DNA of 64,000 nucleotides from the NCBI GenBank assembly GCA_037783415.1, contig JAZGTN010000217.1:248001-312000 (forward strand), written 5' to 3'. The notes beneath the pieces were generated by a model. That model saw only the letters and a list, made by a program, of their open reading frames with translations, had not been told where the DNA came from and did no database searches. Below, in pieces: positions 54,986 through 64,000 of this stretch (position 1 is its first letter; every line of letters begins with the position of its first letter). A program made the position numbers and the translations under genes. The DNA is from Leptasterias polaris. Lineage: Eukaryota > Echinodermata > Asteroidea > Forcipulatida > Asteriidae.

Positions 54986-55451
54986 TTTTAATATTACAAA
55001 AGTTAGCTGAACTATTAGACTTTAGTGACACTGTAAGAACACTGAACTGATTATTGAACATCAATCACAATACATGCTGTTTGAAGTTAGCCTGTGTAAT
55101 GAAGTCAAATTGTAGTGAAATTTCAGTTGATTTCATCTGAAGACTCCTTTAAGATGTTTTTTTACTTAAATTGAGAAGTTGATTGGTGTTGAGCAAGATC
55201 GAAACTTTACTTGCTGGTTTTCAGATATTGCAGCGTTTTAAACAAAGTCAAATGGACCTATACTGTTTATATTGGTATGAATTCAAGATTCTCTGGGCAG
55301 CTTAGCTGAGATGCCTGAGGATGTTAAAGGTGGATATTAGGCCTATTCACGCTTAAAGGTGTTGTGTTATGTATTTCACTTGTTGGGTTATTGTTAAGTG
55401 TTAAGTTTAGCATTACAGGATTGGCTTGTCGTCGGGGCGACGACAAAGTAG

Positions 55452-55462
55452 TGTGGGAGAGA
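55452..55462 (+). other. Polypurine tract
   Basis: TGTGGGAGAGA immediately precedes the 3' LTR, in the position expected for plus-strand DNA priming. Confidence 0.65.
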
Positions 55463-55691
55463 TGTGGAGGCAGTAGTAGCGATGCTGCGTTTTCGTTTAT
55501 TTAAGTTCGCGTGCAGAATGGGGAGGGCGCCACCATGTGACGGAGTTGAGTTATGCCATCTTCCCGCCTCTGTCACTGGTCGTTGCTATCCGACCATTAT
55601 TTGCAGACAATAAAGCAAGTCAATCTGAATCCACTGGTAGTCCAACGCCTTTAATTTATTCGAGGTACTGGGCTACTAAAACCCCTCCACA
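55463..55691 (+). repeat. 3' LTR
   Basis: 229 bp, one difference from the 5' LTR. The following AAAA matches the four bases before the 5' LTR. Confidence 0.92.
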
Positions 55692-55870
55692 AAAACATAA
55701 CCAATGTTTGTTTGTTTCTGTTTGCATTTTCTCACATAATTAAAAGTCATATAAATCACTGAAGCAGGTGGCCATCTCAGTGAAACTTCGTCTTCAATTC
55801 CATATTCACCATTAAGCCATTAGAAGGGCGAATATGGAACAATTTGACGCTGAACATGGCACAGGTTGGG
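55692..55870 (-). repeat. Repeat related to 17690-17835, lower half
   Basis: CATAACCAATGTTTG and TCACTGAAGCAGGTGGCCAT…AGAAGGGCGAATATGGAACA are the inverse of the segment upstream of the 17798 candidate exon. Together with 48430-48556 they make one copy that the retrotransposon split. Confidence 0.7.
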
Positions 55871-56559
55871 CGGATTTCAATTCTACAGTGTTGCGCCATT
55901 GATAAGCTTGCGTGATAAGTAAGATATGACCTTTGACATGTCCAAACTTGCATGGAAACCATGCCACTACTTATAGTCTTCAGTGATGGCGCGTCGTGGT
56001 ACAAGTGGATGAACCCAAGCCATGCTGCGTTACATGTAGGCATTGGATTGAGATTTTAACGTTTTTAAAGACCGATTTCACCTACAAATGTATCTCAAAG
56101 TTCGTTTGATCCCATGTATTAAATGATACGTATTCAATAACCTTCATTTTCAAGAAATAATAAAGATTTTATCGTTTTTAGTTTGCGAGTTCTGGTTGTT
56201 AAACCAAAAACTCAAAATTTGATTAAAATAAATTACATTCATTTACCGAATAAATCATTGGGTGACGCCATTAGGTTGTCCATACTTCTCTTTCATCTAT
56301 TTATCAGGTGTAAATTTTGGTGCCAAGTTTCATGACTGTGCGAGCCTGACATTTGATTGTTAGCATGAATGGTTGTTTTAGAGACTAACAAAGCGTAATG
56401 CCAAAATCAGGTTGCGTGAACCTTGAACAGAGACTAGACTACAAGCATGTTTGATGGACTTTGAACCTTGTGGTCAACGGAGCGCAACAGCCAGCCACGT
56501 GGATTAGTTACGGGTTTTCAGTGCAGTTCTTTTCGTGGGGTTTATATGCGGGCCAGATA

Positions 56560-56880
56560 GTTCTTGAGATATGATTTTTGAAGCATAAGTCAATTAGGTC
56601 ACATGAGATCACATAATGTGTAGCGTTTGTTAGGTTCTAAAAAACCTATCCGATGATGTGTCGATTGTACAACCATTGCGAAGTTAACTAGTTTTTGAAA
56701 TATTGAGCTTTGATTTACTGTATTTCGGCACCTGGTGACGTCATTGCAACGGTTTCATCAACTATAATGATTATTTAACTATATCTAAAGTTTGAAGGTT
56801 GTGTGAGCTTGGGAAGCGTACTTTTTTAGCAGACAATCCAATCGCGGGGGATAAGAAGAAAAAGAAGAAGTATTAAAAAA
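56560..56880 (-). mobile_element. Helentron-like repeat, partial
   Basis: Has the family words CCGATGATGTGT, TGACGTCATTGCAACGG and a GAAGAAAAAGAAGAAG end tract at about 56850-56870. The left side merges with diverged sequence related to 19.6 kb. Confidence 0.5.
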
Positions 56881-56884
56881 ATAG

Positions 56885-58109
56885 AAATGTAGTGTTTGTA
56901 AAATTACAAACACTTGTGTTTGGGTTTTCGTGTGTCATAATGACATTCCCAAAGCCTTAAAAACTTGTCACGAGAGGCAGTGTTGAAATTATTATGTCAT
57001 TTTTCTTAATGAAAGGCCCAGGGGTCAAACTTTATAAAATACAAAGAGACCTAGTCCTACAGTTGTGGATCATTATATTTTCGAATCACAAAACGAGGCC
57101 TGGGAATATTTATTTTCACTTCCACTTTTGGTTTCGACCGGCAGAGGTCACACGGGTCACACTTTGTGTAAGAGTTCAAGGTCAAGTGGAGCCACACTCT
57201 ATGTAGCGTTTGTGATTTTGTTAAATACTTTTCCAATGATGTATAGATTGTAAGAATCCAATGTGAGGTTCAGGACTTATGATTTTTCAAACATTAAACT
57301 TAAACTTCCAGATTGAACCAGAAGTCAATGTCAAATGGGGTCAGGTTCTGTGTAGCATTTGTTGAACTTTTCATGACCTGTCCGATGATGTGTAGATTGT
57401 AAAAATCAAACATGTGGTCCACGAGTTATGAATTTTTCCGTTACTAAGTTTCAACTTCCGGTTTCAACAGGACGACAGGTCAAATGGAGTCACACTCTGT
57501 GTATCAATCATCTATTGAGTTTTTGAATACATTTCTGATGATGACGTCATTACACTACGACTCCACAATAATGTTGTCTGCATAAAGGTTATTATGTTTA
57601 CCAATTTTGAAAAGATTCTCATAAACTTTGCCACAGACATCTAGTAAAAGTTTGTTTTGAACTGTTTTCAATCTGCCGCTTGAGGGCGCTTTTGAATTGT
57701 GTGACGTCATCGGTCCTATTTTAAAACCAGACACTTGTCAGATTACAACATAGCGTTAAAAACAACTAAAAAAAACATTGCCACTTTCTGCCACTTTCAA
57801 ATTACTAGGCACTTCCGGTTTCGACCAAAAGAAGAGGTCATGTGAGGTCACGCACATGACAAAAAATAAAGACCTATATAACCTTAGATCCCGCAAAAAG
57901 CACCTGCCGGCCTTCTACTTATGATTTGTTACAGATTTTCAAAGATTTAACACAAAATTTGACATCTGATGACGTTATCATGACGTCAATGTTCAAGTGC
58001 CGTCTTCATGTTAAGGTTCAAGTATATGCCAAGTTTCAAGTTTGTACAACTTAAACTTTTTGCGAAATCGTGATGAGATTAAGGTTCAGGGAGAAGAAGA
58101 GGCATAAAA
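56885..58109 (-). mobile_element. Helentron-like unit
   Basis: Left terminus with hairpin GTGTTTGT..ACAAACAC (56892-56914) and a TGTGTTTGGG word. Three submodules about 150-185 bp apart carry CTTCCGG-type palindromes (57117, 57303, 57453), then the GAGGTCATGTGAGGTCACGC block and TGACGTTATCATGACGTCAA. It ends in GAGAAGAAGAGGC near 58091-58103. Confidence 0.6.
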
Positions 58110-58225
58110 CTGGACTTAAGTTTTTGTTTTAAAACAAAAACAGGGTGTTCGACATTTGTTCAATAATCATTCATTTAAAGAAGTTTTGATATTACTCTGG
58201 TTGTGGTGGAGTAATGTAAGAATGT
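58110..58225 (-). mobile_element. Helentron-like 3' terminus, short fragment
   Basis: CTGG (in place of CTAG), ACTTAAG, hairpin GTTTTTGTTTTAAAACAAAA, AGGGTGTTCG, and then only about 85 bp of element before unique sequence begins. The words AGTTTTGATATTACTCTGGT and GGTGGAGTAATGTA at its end recur at 59940. Confidence 0.55.
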
Positions 58226-59517
58226 AATGTAAGTAACAAAATGGCATCAACAAGATACATAATCCATGTATGGAAATTTTTTTGATGCTTTAAAAAAATC
58301 TAAAATGTCTATAATGAGAAGTTTTACCGAAATAATATATAGACAAGTTAGTGCAAGCTCAACTGGGCATAGTTTTTAATTTTCATTGAGCAAAACATTT
58401 ACATAGTTTTTAAAAACCTCAATAAAGGAATGTCAAAGTACAATCCAACAAACAATTATGTAAAAACATTTTACAAATCTTTTAGAATCTACTAATAACT
58501 CAAATTTCACCCCTATCCAAAGATCTGATTTCACACAAACATTTCACTTTTTTAGTTTTGCTTGAGTAGAGTATGAGAGAATTCCTTGTGTAGTTGTGGG
58601 AAATTAATTTCATTGACACTCGTTATATAAATCTTCAACTTGGCCGAGATTTTATAGGAAGAAAGGTTATCTCATACAAACAGGTTGGAGCTGAGAAAAT
58701 ATGCAAAATTGAAAGTCCTACCACTACCAGGCCATAAATCGTTGTCCTTTTTACTGAATTGCAGTAGAGGATAGTTGCATGAATACATGTAGTAATCTTT
58801 GTAAAACTCCTGCATCATCATGCCTAACTATGAAGTGTGTTTGTGGCATTGCTTTGGAGTCAATAACTGAAGCCAGAATTTGGTCATAGGCAAAATAATA
58901 ATTGGATGAAAGGAATGAATTGTAAATTGATATCCTAATGGGAGAGCACCTTCGAAGAGGTGGTAGAGTTTTTCGAAGGTGTTATCATTTCTATTTAGTT
59001 GTTTAAAATAACAGCAAACAAACTAGTTTTATCAATTTCAAGTGGCAATATTTCTCATGGAATGCATGTCTAAAATGGGAATGTCTTAAAGAGAGCAGAC
59101 ATTTCCTAAACCCACTCTCTGTCTCCTTTTTTATTGTTCATCTCTAGTTTCTTCTGACTGCATTTCACTTGACTGCTTCTGTTACGCTAGTACTTGTTTT
59201 AAGTGTTGTGTTGTCATTTAGCATTTTGAGAAAGACTGTTCTATGGTACGGTCGAAATGGGAGGCCATAACATTTATTACATTGGTCATTTTGGTTGGTA
59301 ACCAGTTTGCAAAAGGTATGACAAATTAAACTGTAAAAACAAAACTGTATTCTTGGTAGTTTTGTGCACATCCTGACAGTAGAAAGTATTTATTTAAGAC
59401 TCTGAAATTTTCTCTATAATGCCATTATGTCAGTTAAAACAACTGCTAAGGACTTCTTTAACACCATTATCTCTCATTCAATGGTTTGTGATGAAAGTTA
59501 TAGTGTACAAGTCCTTT
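58226..59517. other. Single-copy segment left of the Death-domain exon
   Basis: AT-rich, mostly unique. Bases 59150-59290 hold the dispersed repeat (GTTGTGTTGTCATTTAGC, GAGAAAGACTGTTC, AGGCCATAAC). No further exon could be supported. Confidence 0.4.
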
Positions 59518-59525
59518 TTACCAAC

Positions 59526-59814
59526 CTTTTGATGTGAACTCTTCCAGCTGTGCCACCAAGTCGTTCCTGTCTTCATGACGGAGAGCGTCACGTAATTTTC
59601 CCGACCAACTAGCCAGATCAGGAAATCTGTACCTCAGGTCAACCAGAAATTGAAATGATCTTTCCGCCAGTTTAGAATTATCATGTTTGATCATCTCAAT
59701 TTTACCAGACACTAATCCACACTGCGTTGCTACTTTTTCCCAGTCAGTAGATAGATTCTCAGTGAGACGTCTAAAGAATTTCTCACACTCACTTTGAGAG
59801 GGCGCCATTTTCAT
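59526..59814 (-). CDS. Death-domain exon, probable N-terminus of the RLR
   Basis: ATG at 59814, with a second in-frame ATG (AAAATGG, better context) two codons on; donor CAAAAG|GTTGGT at 59525. About 96 residues form a six-helix Death-fold pattern: STDWEKVATQCGL (helix 2 DW and LGL-like turn), GKIEMIKHDN, then LRDALRHEDRNDLVAQLEEF, the typical C-terminal AL..xxRxDLVxxL. It ends in phase 1 and would join the phase-1 exon at 40931 without breaking the frame. In animals Death domains signal by homotypic assembly (FADD/MyD88-like). RLRs of vertebrates use CARDs in this position. It could instead belong to another gene or be a captured fragment. Confidence 0.7.
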
Positions 59815-59937
59815 GAAATTCTCTTTATCTGTTGATTGAAATGATATGTAAATGAAATAATAAAAAACACTTCTTCAAACAAATCTTTTATGGAGCCATT
59901 CATCTCAGAACAATCAATGTTTAAAAATAAATTTAGG

Positions 59938-60890
59938 AAAAGTTTTGATAGTACTCTGGTTGTGGTGGAGTAATGTATAAGAAGTGGTCGAAAAGGTGAA
60001 GAAATCGTGAGCTGTCATGTTGTGACGTCTAAATGATTTCACATCCTGGTTTTGCTGACGTTCACAATTTCATATCAGATCATAAGTTTGAATATTTTTT
60101 ATTTGTGCAACAGGTTTCAGCAATTAAAAGTTCCTTTTAAAAAACTTGTCACAAGAGGGCGCTGGTGAAATAATTACGTAATTTCTCTTTGAATTGAAAG
60201 GCCCAGGGGTCAAACTTTACAAATAGACCATTAGTCCTAATTGTAGATCGTGTTTTCGGAACACAAAATGAGGCCTAATTGGAATATTTATTTTCGCTTC
60301 AACTTCCGGTTTCGACCGGAAGTACGGTAAAGGTCACACGGGTCACACTTTATGTAAGGTCTGTACAATACCTTGAGTTCTCACTTGGTGCAAATATTTT
60401 GTCTTTAGCAATTATGGTTTTGCAGATATGATTTTTGTAATTATTAAACAGTGATTTAGTGTTGTGACGTCATCAATGAGGTCATCATCCCGAAAACATT
60501 GGTGACATCCACACACTAAGATCCAAGTACATGGTATGTTTCCAGTGTGGACCCTTTTGGGTTATTAATGAGATATAAACGTTTAAATTATTAAATTTCA
60601 ACTTCCAGTTTCGACCGGAAGTAAAGGTCATTTGGGGTCAAACTTTGTATATGATCTGTACAATACGTCAAGAGCATTTTTATGGTGCAAAAACCTTGAA
60701 TGTACAATTTACGGTTCTCAAAAAATTAATTTTGTTAATAATAAATTTTGATTTAATGTATGTCGTGACGTCATTGATGACGTCATCAACACAAACTACT
60801 TGTATTTCATTTACAGACTCGGGTCTACTTGTAAGTACCCAGTAAGATTTAAGTCTGAAACATTTCTAGTTCATGAGATATGATGGGTTT
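59938..60890 (-). mobile_element. Helentron-like repeat, continuation
   Basis: Starts with the same words as 58177-58213 and then continues as a normal unit: TGTCATGTTGTGACGTC, CTTCCGGTTTCGACCGGAAG at 60304, a second palindrome block at 60603, GACGTCATTGATGACGTCAT near 60770. Confidence 0.55.
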
Positions 60891-61185
60891 TCTATAAATG
60901 TCGGGAGACGCCAGGGGGCGATTCAATGGTGAAGGGGCTGTCCTCTCTTCGGGGGTGACTGTCGGACAGGGCTAGCTAGGCAAGAGGACGTGGGAGAGAT
61001 AGAGGAGGAAGGGTAAGGGGTGGTAGTGAAGGCACTGGAAGGGCAACTAGAGGAGGCAGGAGGGTCAAGAAGGTGGGGTAGAGGCAGGGAAGCAGCAATA
61101 CAACCCCGGCAAGTACAAGCAGTTACGCATCTTCGTGAGCAAAGGCAACAACGATTAAGGGTAACTATCCAAGAGAAGATAAATA
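60891..61185. other. G/purine-rich unique block
   Basis: Strand-asymmetric, G-rich sequence (GGGAGACGCCAGGGGGCG, GGGAGAGATAGAGGAGGAAG, GGGGTAGAGGCAGGGAAG) in an otherwise AT-rich repeat. A short plus frame (61020-61208) is open but has no recognisable domain and runs into the neighbouring element. Possibly foreign sequence at an element 5' end. Confidence 0.45.
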
Positions 61186-62895
61186 CTAGACTTAAGTTTT
61201 TGTTTTAAAACAGGGTGTTCGGCATTTGTTCAATAAGTCATTCGTTCAAGGGTTGATATTACTCTGGTTGGAATTGTGGTGGAGTAATGTAAGAAGTGGT
61301 CAAAAATGTGAAGAAAGCATGAGCTGTCATGTTGTGACGTCTACAAATGATTTCACGTCGTGGTTTTGCTGATGACGCTTTTATGATGTATCCAAAGCCT
61401 ATTTCTTGTCAGATCATAAGTTCGAATCTTTTTGGATTTATGCAAAAGGTTTTCAGCAATTAATAGTTTCTTGTCATGAGAGGGCGCTGCATTGAAATCA
61501 TAATGTCATTTCTCTTTTAATTGAAAGGCAAAGGGGTCAAACTTTTTATCATAAAAAGAGACCCAGTCCTAATTGTAGATTATAATGTTTTTCGGATCAC
61601 AAAACGAGGCCTGGGAATATTTATTTTCATTTTCACTTCTGATTTTGACCGGAAGTAAAGGTCACACGGGCCACAGTTTGAGTAAGACTTCAAGGTCAAA
61701 TGGAGCCACACTCTGTGTAGCATTTGTGAAGTTGATAAAATGCTTTTCCAATGATGTATAGATTGCCAAAATCCAATGTGTAGTTCAGGAGTTATGATTT
61801 TTCAATGATTAAAATTCATCTTCCGGATTGAACCGGAAGTCAAGGTCAATTGGGGTCAGGTTCTGTGAAGCTTTTGTTGAACTGTTCACGACCCGTCCGA
61901 TGAAGTGTAGATTGTAAAAACAAACTTGTGGTTCATGAGTTATGATATTTTCTGTTAATAAACTTCAACTTCCGGTTTCAACCGAAAGACAAGGTCAAAC
62001 AGGGTCATCCACTCTGTGTAATATCCATTAAGTTTTGGGATACCTTTCTGATGATATGTAGATAACAAAAATCCAATGTCTGGTTTGGGAGTTATGATTT
62101 TTTTTCAAATACTAAGCTTTGATTTTATAAAAAATTGTAAAACATAATTTGATGATGTCATCATGACGTCACTTCATATTCCACAAGCCATGGTCGTTGT
62201 CCAACAGTACAGCATGTTTCAACTCAATCAGCTGTTTAATTTAGTAGATACACGCCGCTTCAAAAAGTGCAGCTATAGGGCCTTACCACGTGACACACGA
62301 TGACGTCATCATACTACGACTATACAAATATGTTGTCTGCATAAAGATCATCATATTTACCAGTTTTTAAGAGATTCTCATAAACTTTGCCACAGACATC
62401 TAGTAAAAGTGTGTTTTGAACTGTTTTCAACTTTCCCCTAGAGGGCACTTTTTGGTTATGTGACATCATCGGTCCTATTTTTGTTAACCAGACACTTGCC
62501 AGATCACATCATCGTTAAAAACAACTCAACAAAACTTGCCACTTTCAAATTAAAAGGCACTTCCCGTTTCGACCGGAAGTAGAGGTCATGTGAGGTCACG
62601 CGCATGACAAAAAGTAAAGACTTATATGACCTTAGTATACTCCTGCACAGGGCAACTGCCGGCCTCTTAAGTGTGATTAATTAAAGAATTTCAAAGATTT
62701 TAAAAAAATCTAAAAACCTTGTAATTCGACACCTGATGACGTCATCATGACATCATTGTTCGCGTGCCGTCTTCACATTAAGGTTCAAGTACATGCCAAG
62801 TTTCAAGTTTGTACAACTAAACTTTTTGCGAAATCTGCAAGAGAAGGTTCAGAAGGAAGAAGACGAGGCGGAAAAAAACCCCTGAAAAACTTAAC
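61186..62895 (-). mobile_element. Helentron-like unit (about 1.7 kb)
   Basis: CTAG at 61186-61189, hairpin TTTTTGTTTTAAAACA, GGGTGTTCGG. ETS-like palindromes lie at 61647, 61819 and 61967, then the GAGGTCATGTGAGGTCACGC block, CRE-like dyads at 62300 and 62738, and a GAAGGAAGAAGACGAGGCGG end. Confidence 0.6.
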
Positions 62896-62935
62896 GATAA
62901 CAATAGGTTTTCGGCTGATGTGCCGAACACCTTAC
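62896..62935 (-). repeat. Single small hairpin unit
   Basis: AACAATAGGTTTTCGGC, loop TGATGT, GCCGAACACC. It is the AGGTTTTCGG subtype of array 3, again sitting exactly between the GAA-rich end of one long unit and the CTAG of the next. Confidence 0.75.
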
Positions 62936-62941
62936 AAAAAA

Positions 62942-64000
62942 CTAGAGATTCAGTTTTTGTTAATAACAAAAACAAGGTGTTCGTGGAGAGTGATTGAATT
63001 AGAAGGTAATTACACTTTATCAATCCAATGCCTGGTTCAGGAGTTCTGAATTTTTCAAAAATTAAACATTAACTTCAGGTTTGGACCGGAAGTCAAGGTC
63101 AAATAGGGTCACATTTTGTGTAGCACGTGATTAGTTTATGAAGACCTTTTAGATGATGAATGGATTGTAAACATCCAATATGTGTTTCAGAAGTTATGAT
63201 TTTTTCAATTATAATGTTTCAACAGAGTCCTTTCTGATGACGTATAGATGATAAAAATCAAACATGTGGTTCAGGCTTAAGATTTTTTCAACATTAAATA
63301 TCAACTTCCGACTTTAACCGGAAGTCAAGGTCAAACGGGGTCACATAATGTGTAGCGCATGATTAGTTTATTTACGACCTTTCAGATGATGTATGAATTG
63401 TTAAAATCAAATGTGGTTCAGGAGTTATAAATTTTTCAAAGATTACATGGATTATCCTCTGGGTTTCAATATAAGTTGTAACACAGATCGATGCAAAATG
63501 TATTCCTACAAGTACCTACTTCTAAGAGAATACGTTTGAGAAACATAATTTAAAGTTTGAGTGGCCAGGGTAAGGTCGTTTACACGTTAATACACTATCG
63601 TGCGTCGTCATTGCGGGTCAACTGATAGGTGCATTTTATCGTCCTTTTTCGACCAGATGAAAAGGTCAAAATGTTGTCATCTTTGTGCAAAAATTTTGAG
63701 CAGGCTTAACGTTCTACAACCTGATACAAAAATTATGCTGAAATGATAAGTTGTTATTAAAATGTGAATAAAATAAGATATTTTGAATTTTTCAACTTCC
63801 AATTTGAACCGTAAGTAAGGCCAAATGTTGTAAAGGTTCTGCGTAGCGTTTGTCAAACTGTAAACGACTTATCCGATGATGTGTAGATTGTAACAAACCA
63901 AATTGTGGTTCGTGAGTTATGATTTTTACAAATATTAAACTTTGATTTATTGTAATTCGATACCCGATGACGTCATCATGACATCATTAGGTTTGTGTCG
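62942..64000 (-). mobile_element. Helentron-like unit, cut by the window end
   Basis: CTAG at 62942-62945, hairpin GTTTTTGTTAATAACAAAAA, AAGGTGTTCG. The interior has ETS-like blocks at 63074 and 63304, the GAGTGGCCAGGG block shared with 1240-1260, and GACGTCATCATGACATC at the right edge. Confidence 0.6.

Larger units (their letters stand above)
48557..55691 (+). mobile_element. Ty3/Gypsy LTR retrotransposon, nearly intact
   Basis: 7135 bp with 229-bp LTRs differing at one base (C at about 48662, T at about 55568), flanked by AAAA on both sides (48553-48556, 55692-55695). The order gag, protease, RT, RNase H, integrase is that of Ty3/Gypsy. All domains have their key residues. It lies antisense to the surrounding RLR gene model. 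The LTR similarity and long intact frames indicate recent insertion. Confidence 0.93.

Overview
The window looks like genomic DNA from an invertebrate animal, most plausibly a marine deuterostome such as an echinoderm. The evidence is spliced coding exons with GT/AG borders, a RIG-I-like (RLR) helicase, a Death-domain exon, a Ty3/Gypsy LTR retrotransposon, LINE and tRNA-SINE remnants, a P-element-like transposon and TTAA-flanked MITEs. It is AT-rich and dominated by transposable elements. The taxon is an inference; no ribosomal or mitochondrial marker is present.

Layout. (1) 0.7-26.6 kb is almost entirely a tandem array of a non-coding mobile repeat, with units of about 1.16, 1.89, 2.1 and 2.77 kb. 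Units end in CTAG preceded by a subterminal hairpin and by CGAACACCT, the inverse of an AGGTGTTCG motif found at the other end. This is the architecture of Helitron2/Helentron-like rolling-circle elements. Units from 0.7-16.4 and 24.6-26.0 kb point to the minus strand; an 8.2 kb composite insert (16389-24564) carries plus-oriented units. Short arrays of about 50-nt hairpin units, with a constant basal stem and covarying apical stems, sit at 15.4, 16.4, 26.0-26.6 and 62.9 kb. (2) 26.6-40.9 kb holds fourteen minus-strand exons of one RLR gene, in frame and in order: linker, helicase motifs Q/I to III, the Hel2i insert, and motifs IV and V. The gene runs off the recognisable region before motif VI, so the C-terminal exons are left of the window or lost. 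Its introns hold LINE pieces, MITEs, SINEs and satellites. (3) 41.5-46.9 kb is a 26-bp minisatellite split by a 5.0 kb P-like element with a THAP zinc-finger exon and a perfect 8-bp target duplication. (4) 48557-55691 is a nearly intact, recent Gypsy element: LTRs differ at one position of 229, with gag, protease and pol. It was inserted into a repeat that also occurs at 17.7-17.95 kb. (5) 56.5-64 kb is more of the Helentron-like repeat; embedded in it at 59526-59814 is a minus-strand Death-domain exon with a start codon.

The Death-domain exon ends in phase 1, and the first linker exon of the RLR (40931) begins in phase 1. The simplest model is therefore one minus-strand gene encoding Death domain, a roughly 240-residue linker with a RHIM-like motif, and a DECH helicase, with transposons filling an 18.6 kb first intron. 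The alternative is a Death-domain fragment captured by the repeat. The two main leads are this possible Death-domain RLR and the covarying hairpin arrays, one of which begins about 50 bp beyond an RLR splice donor.
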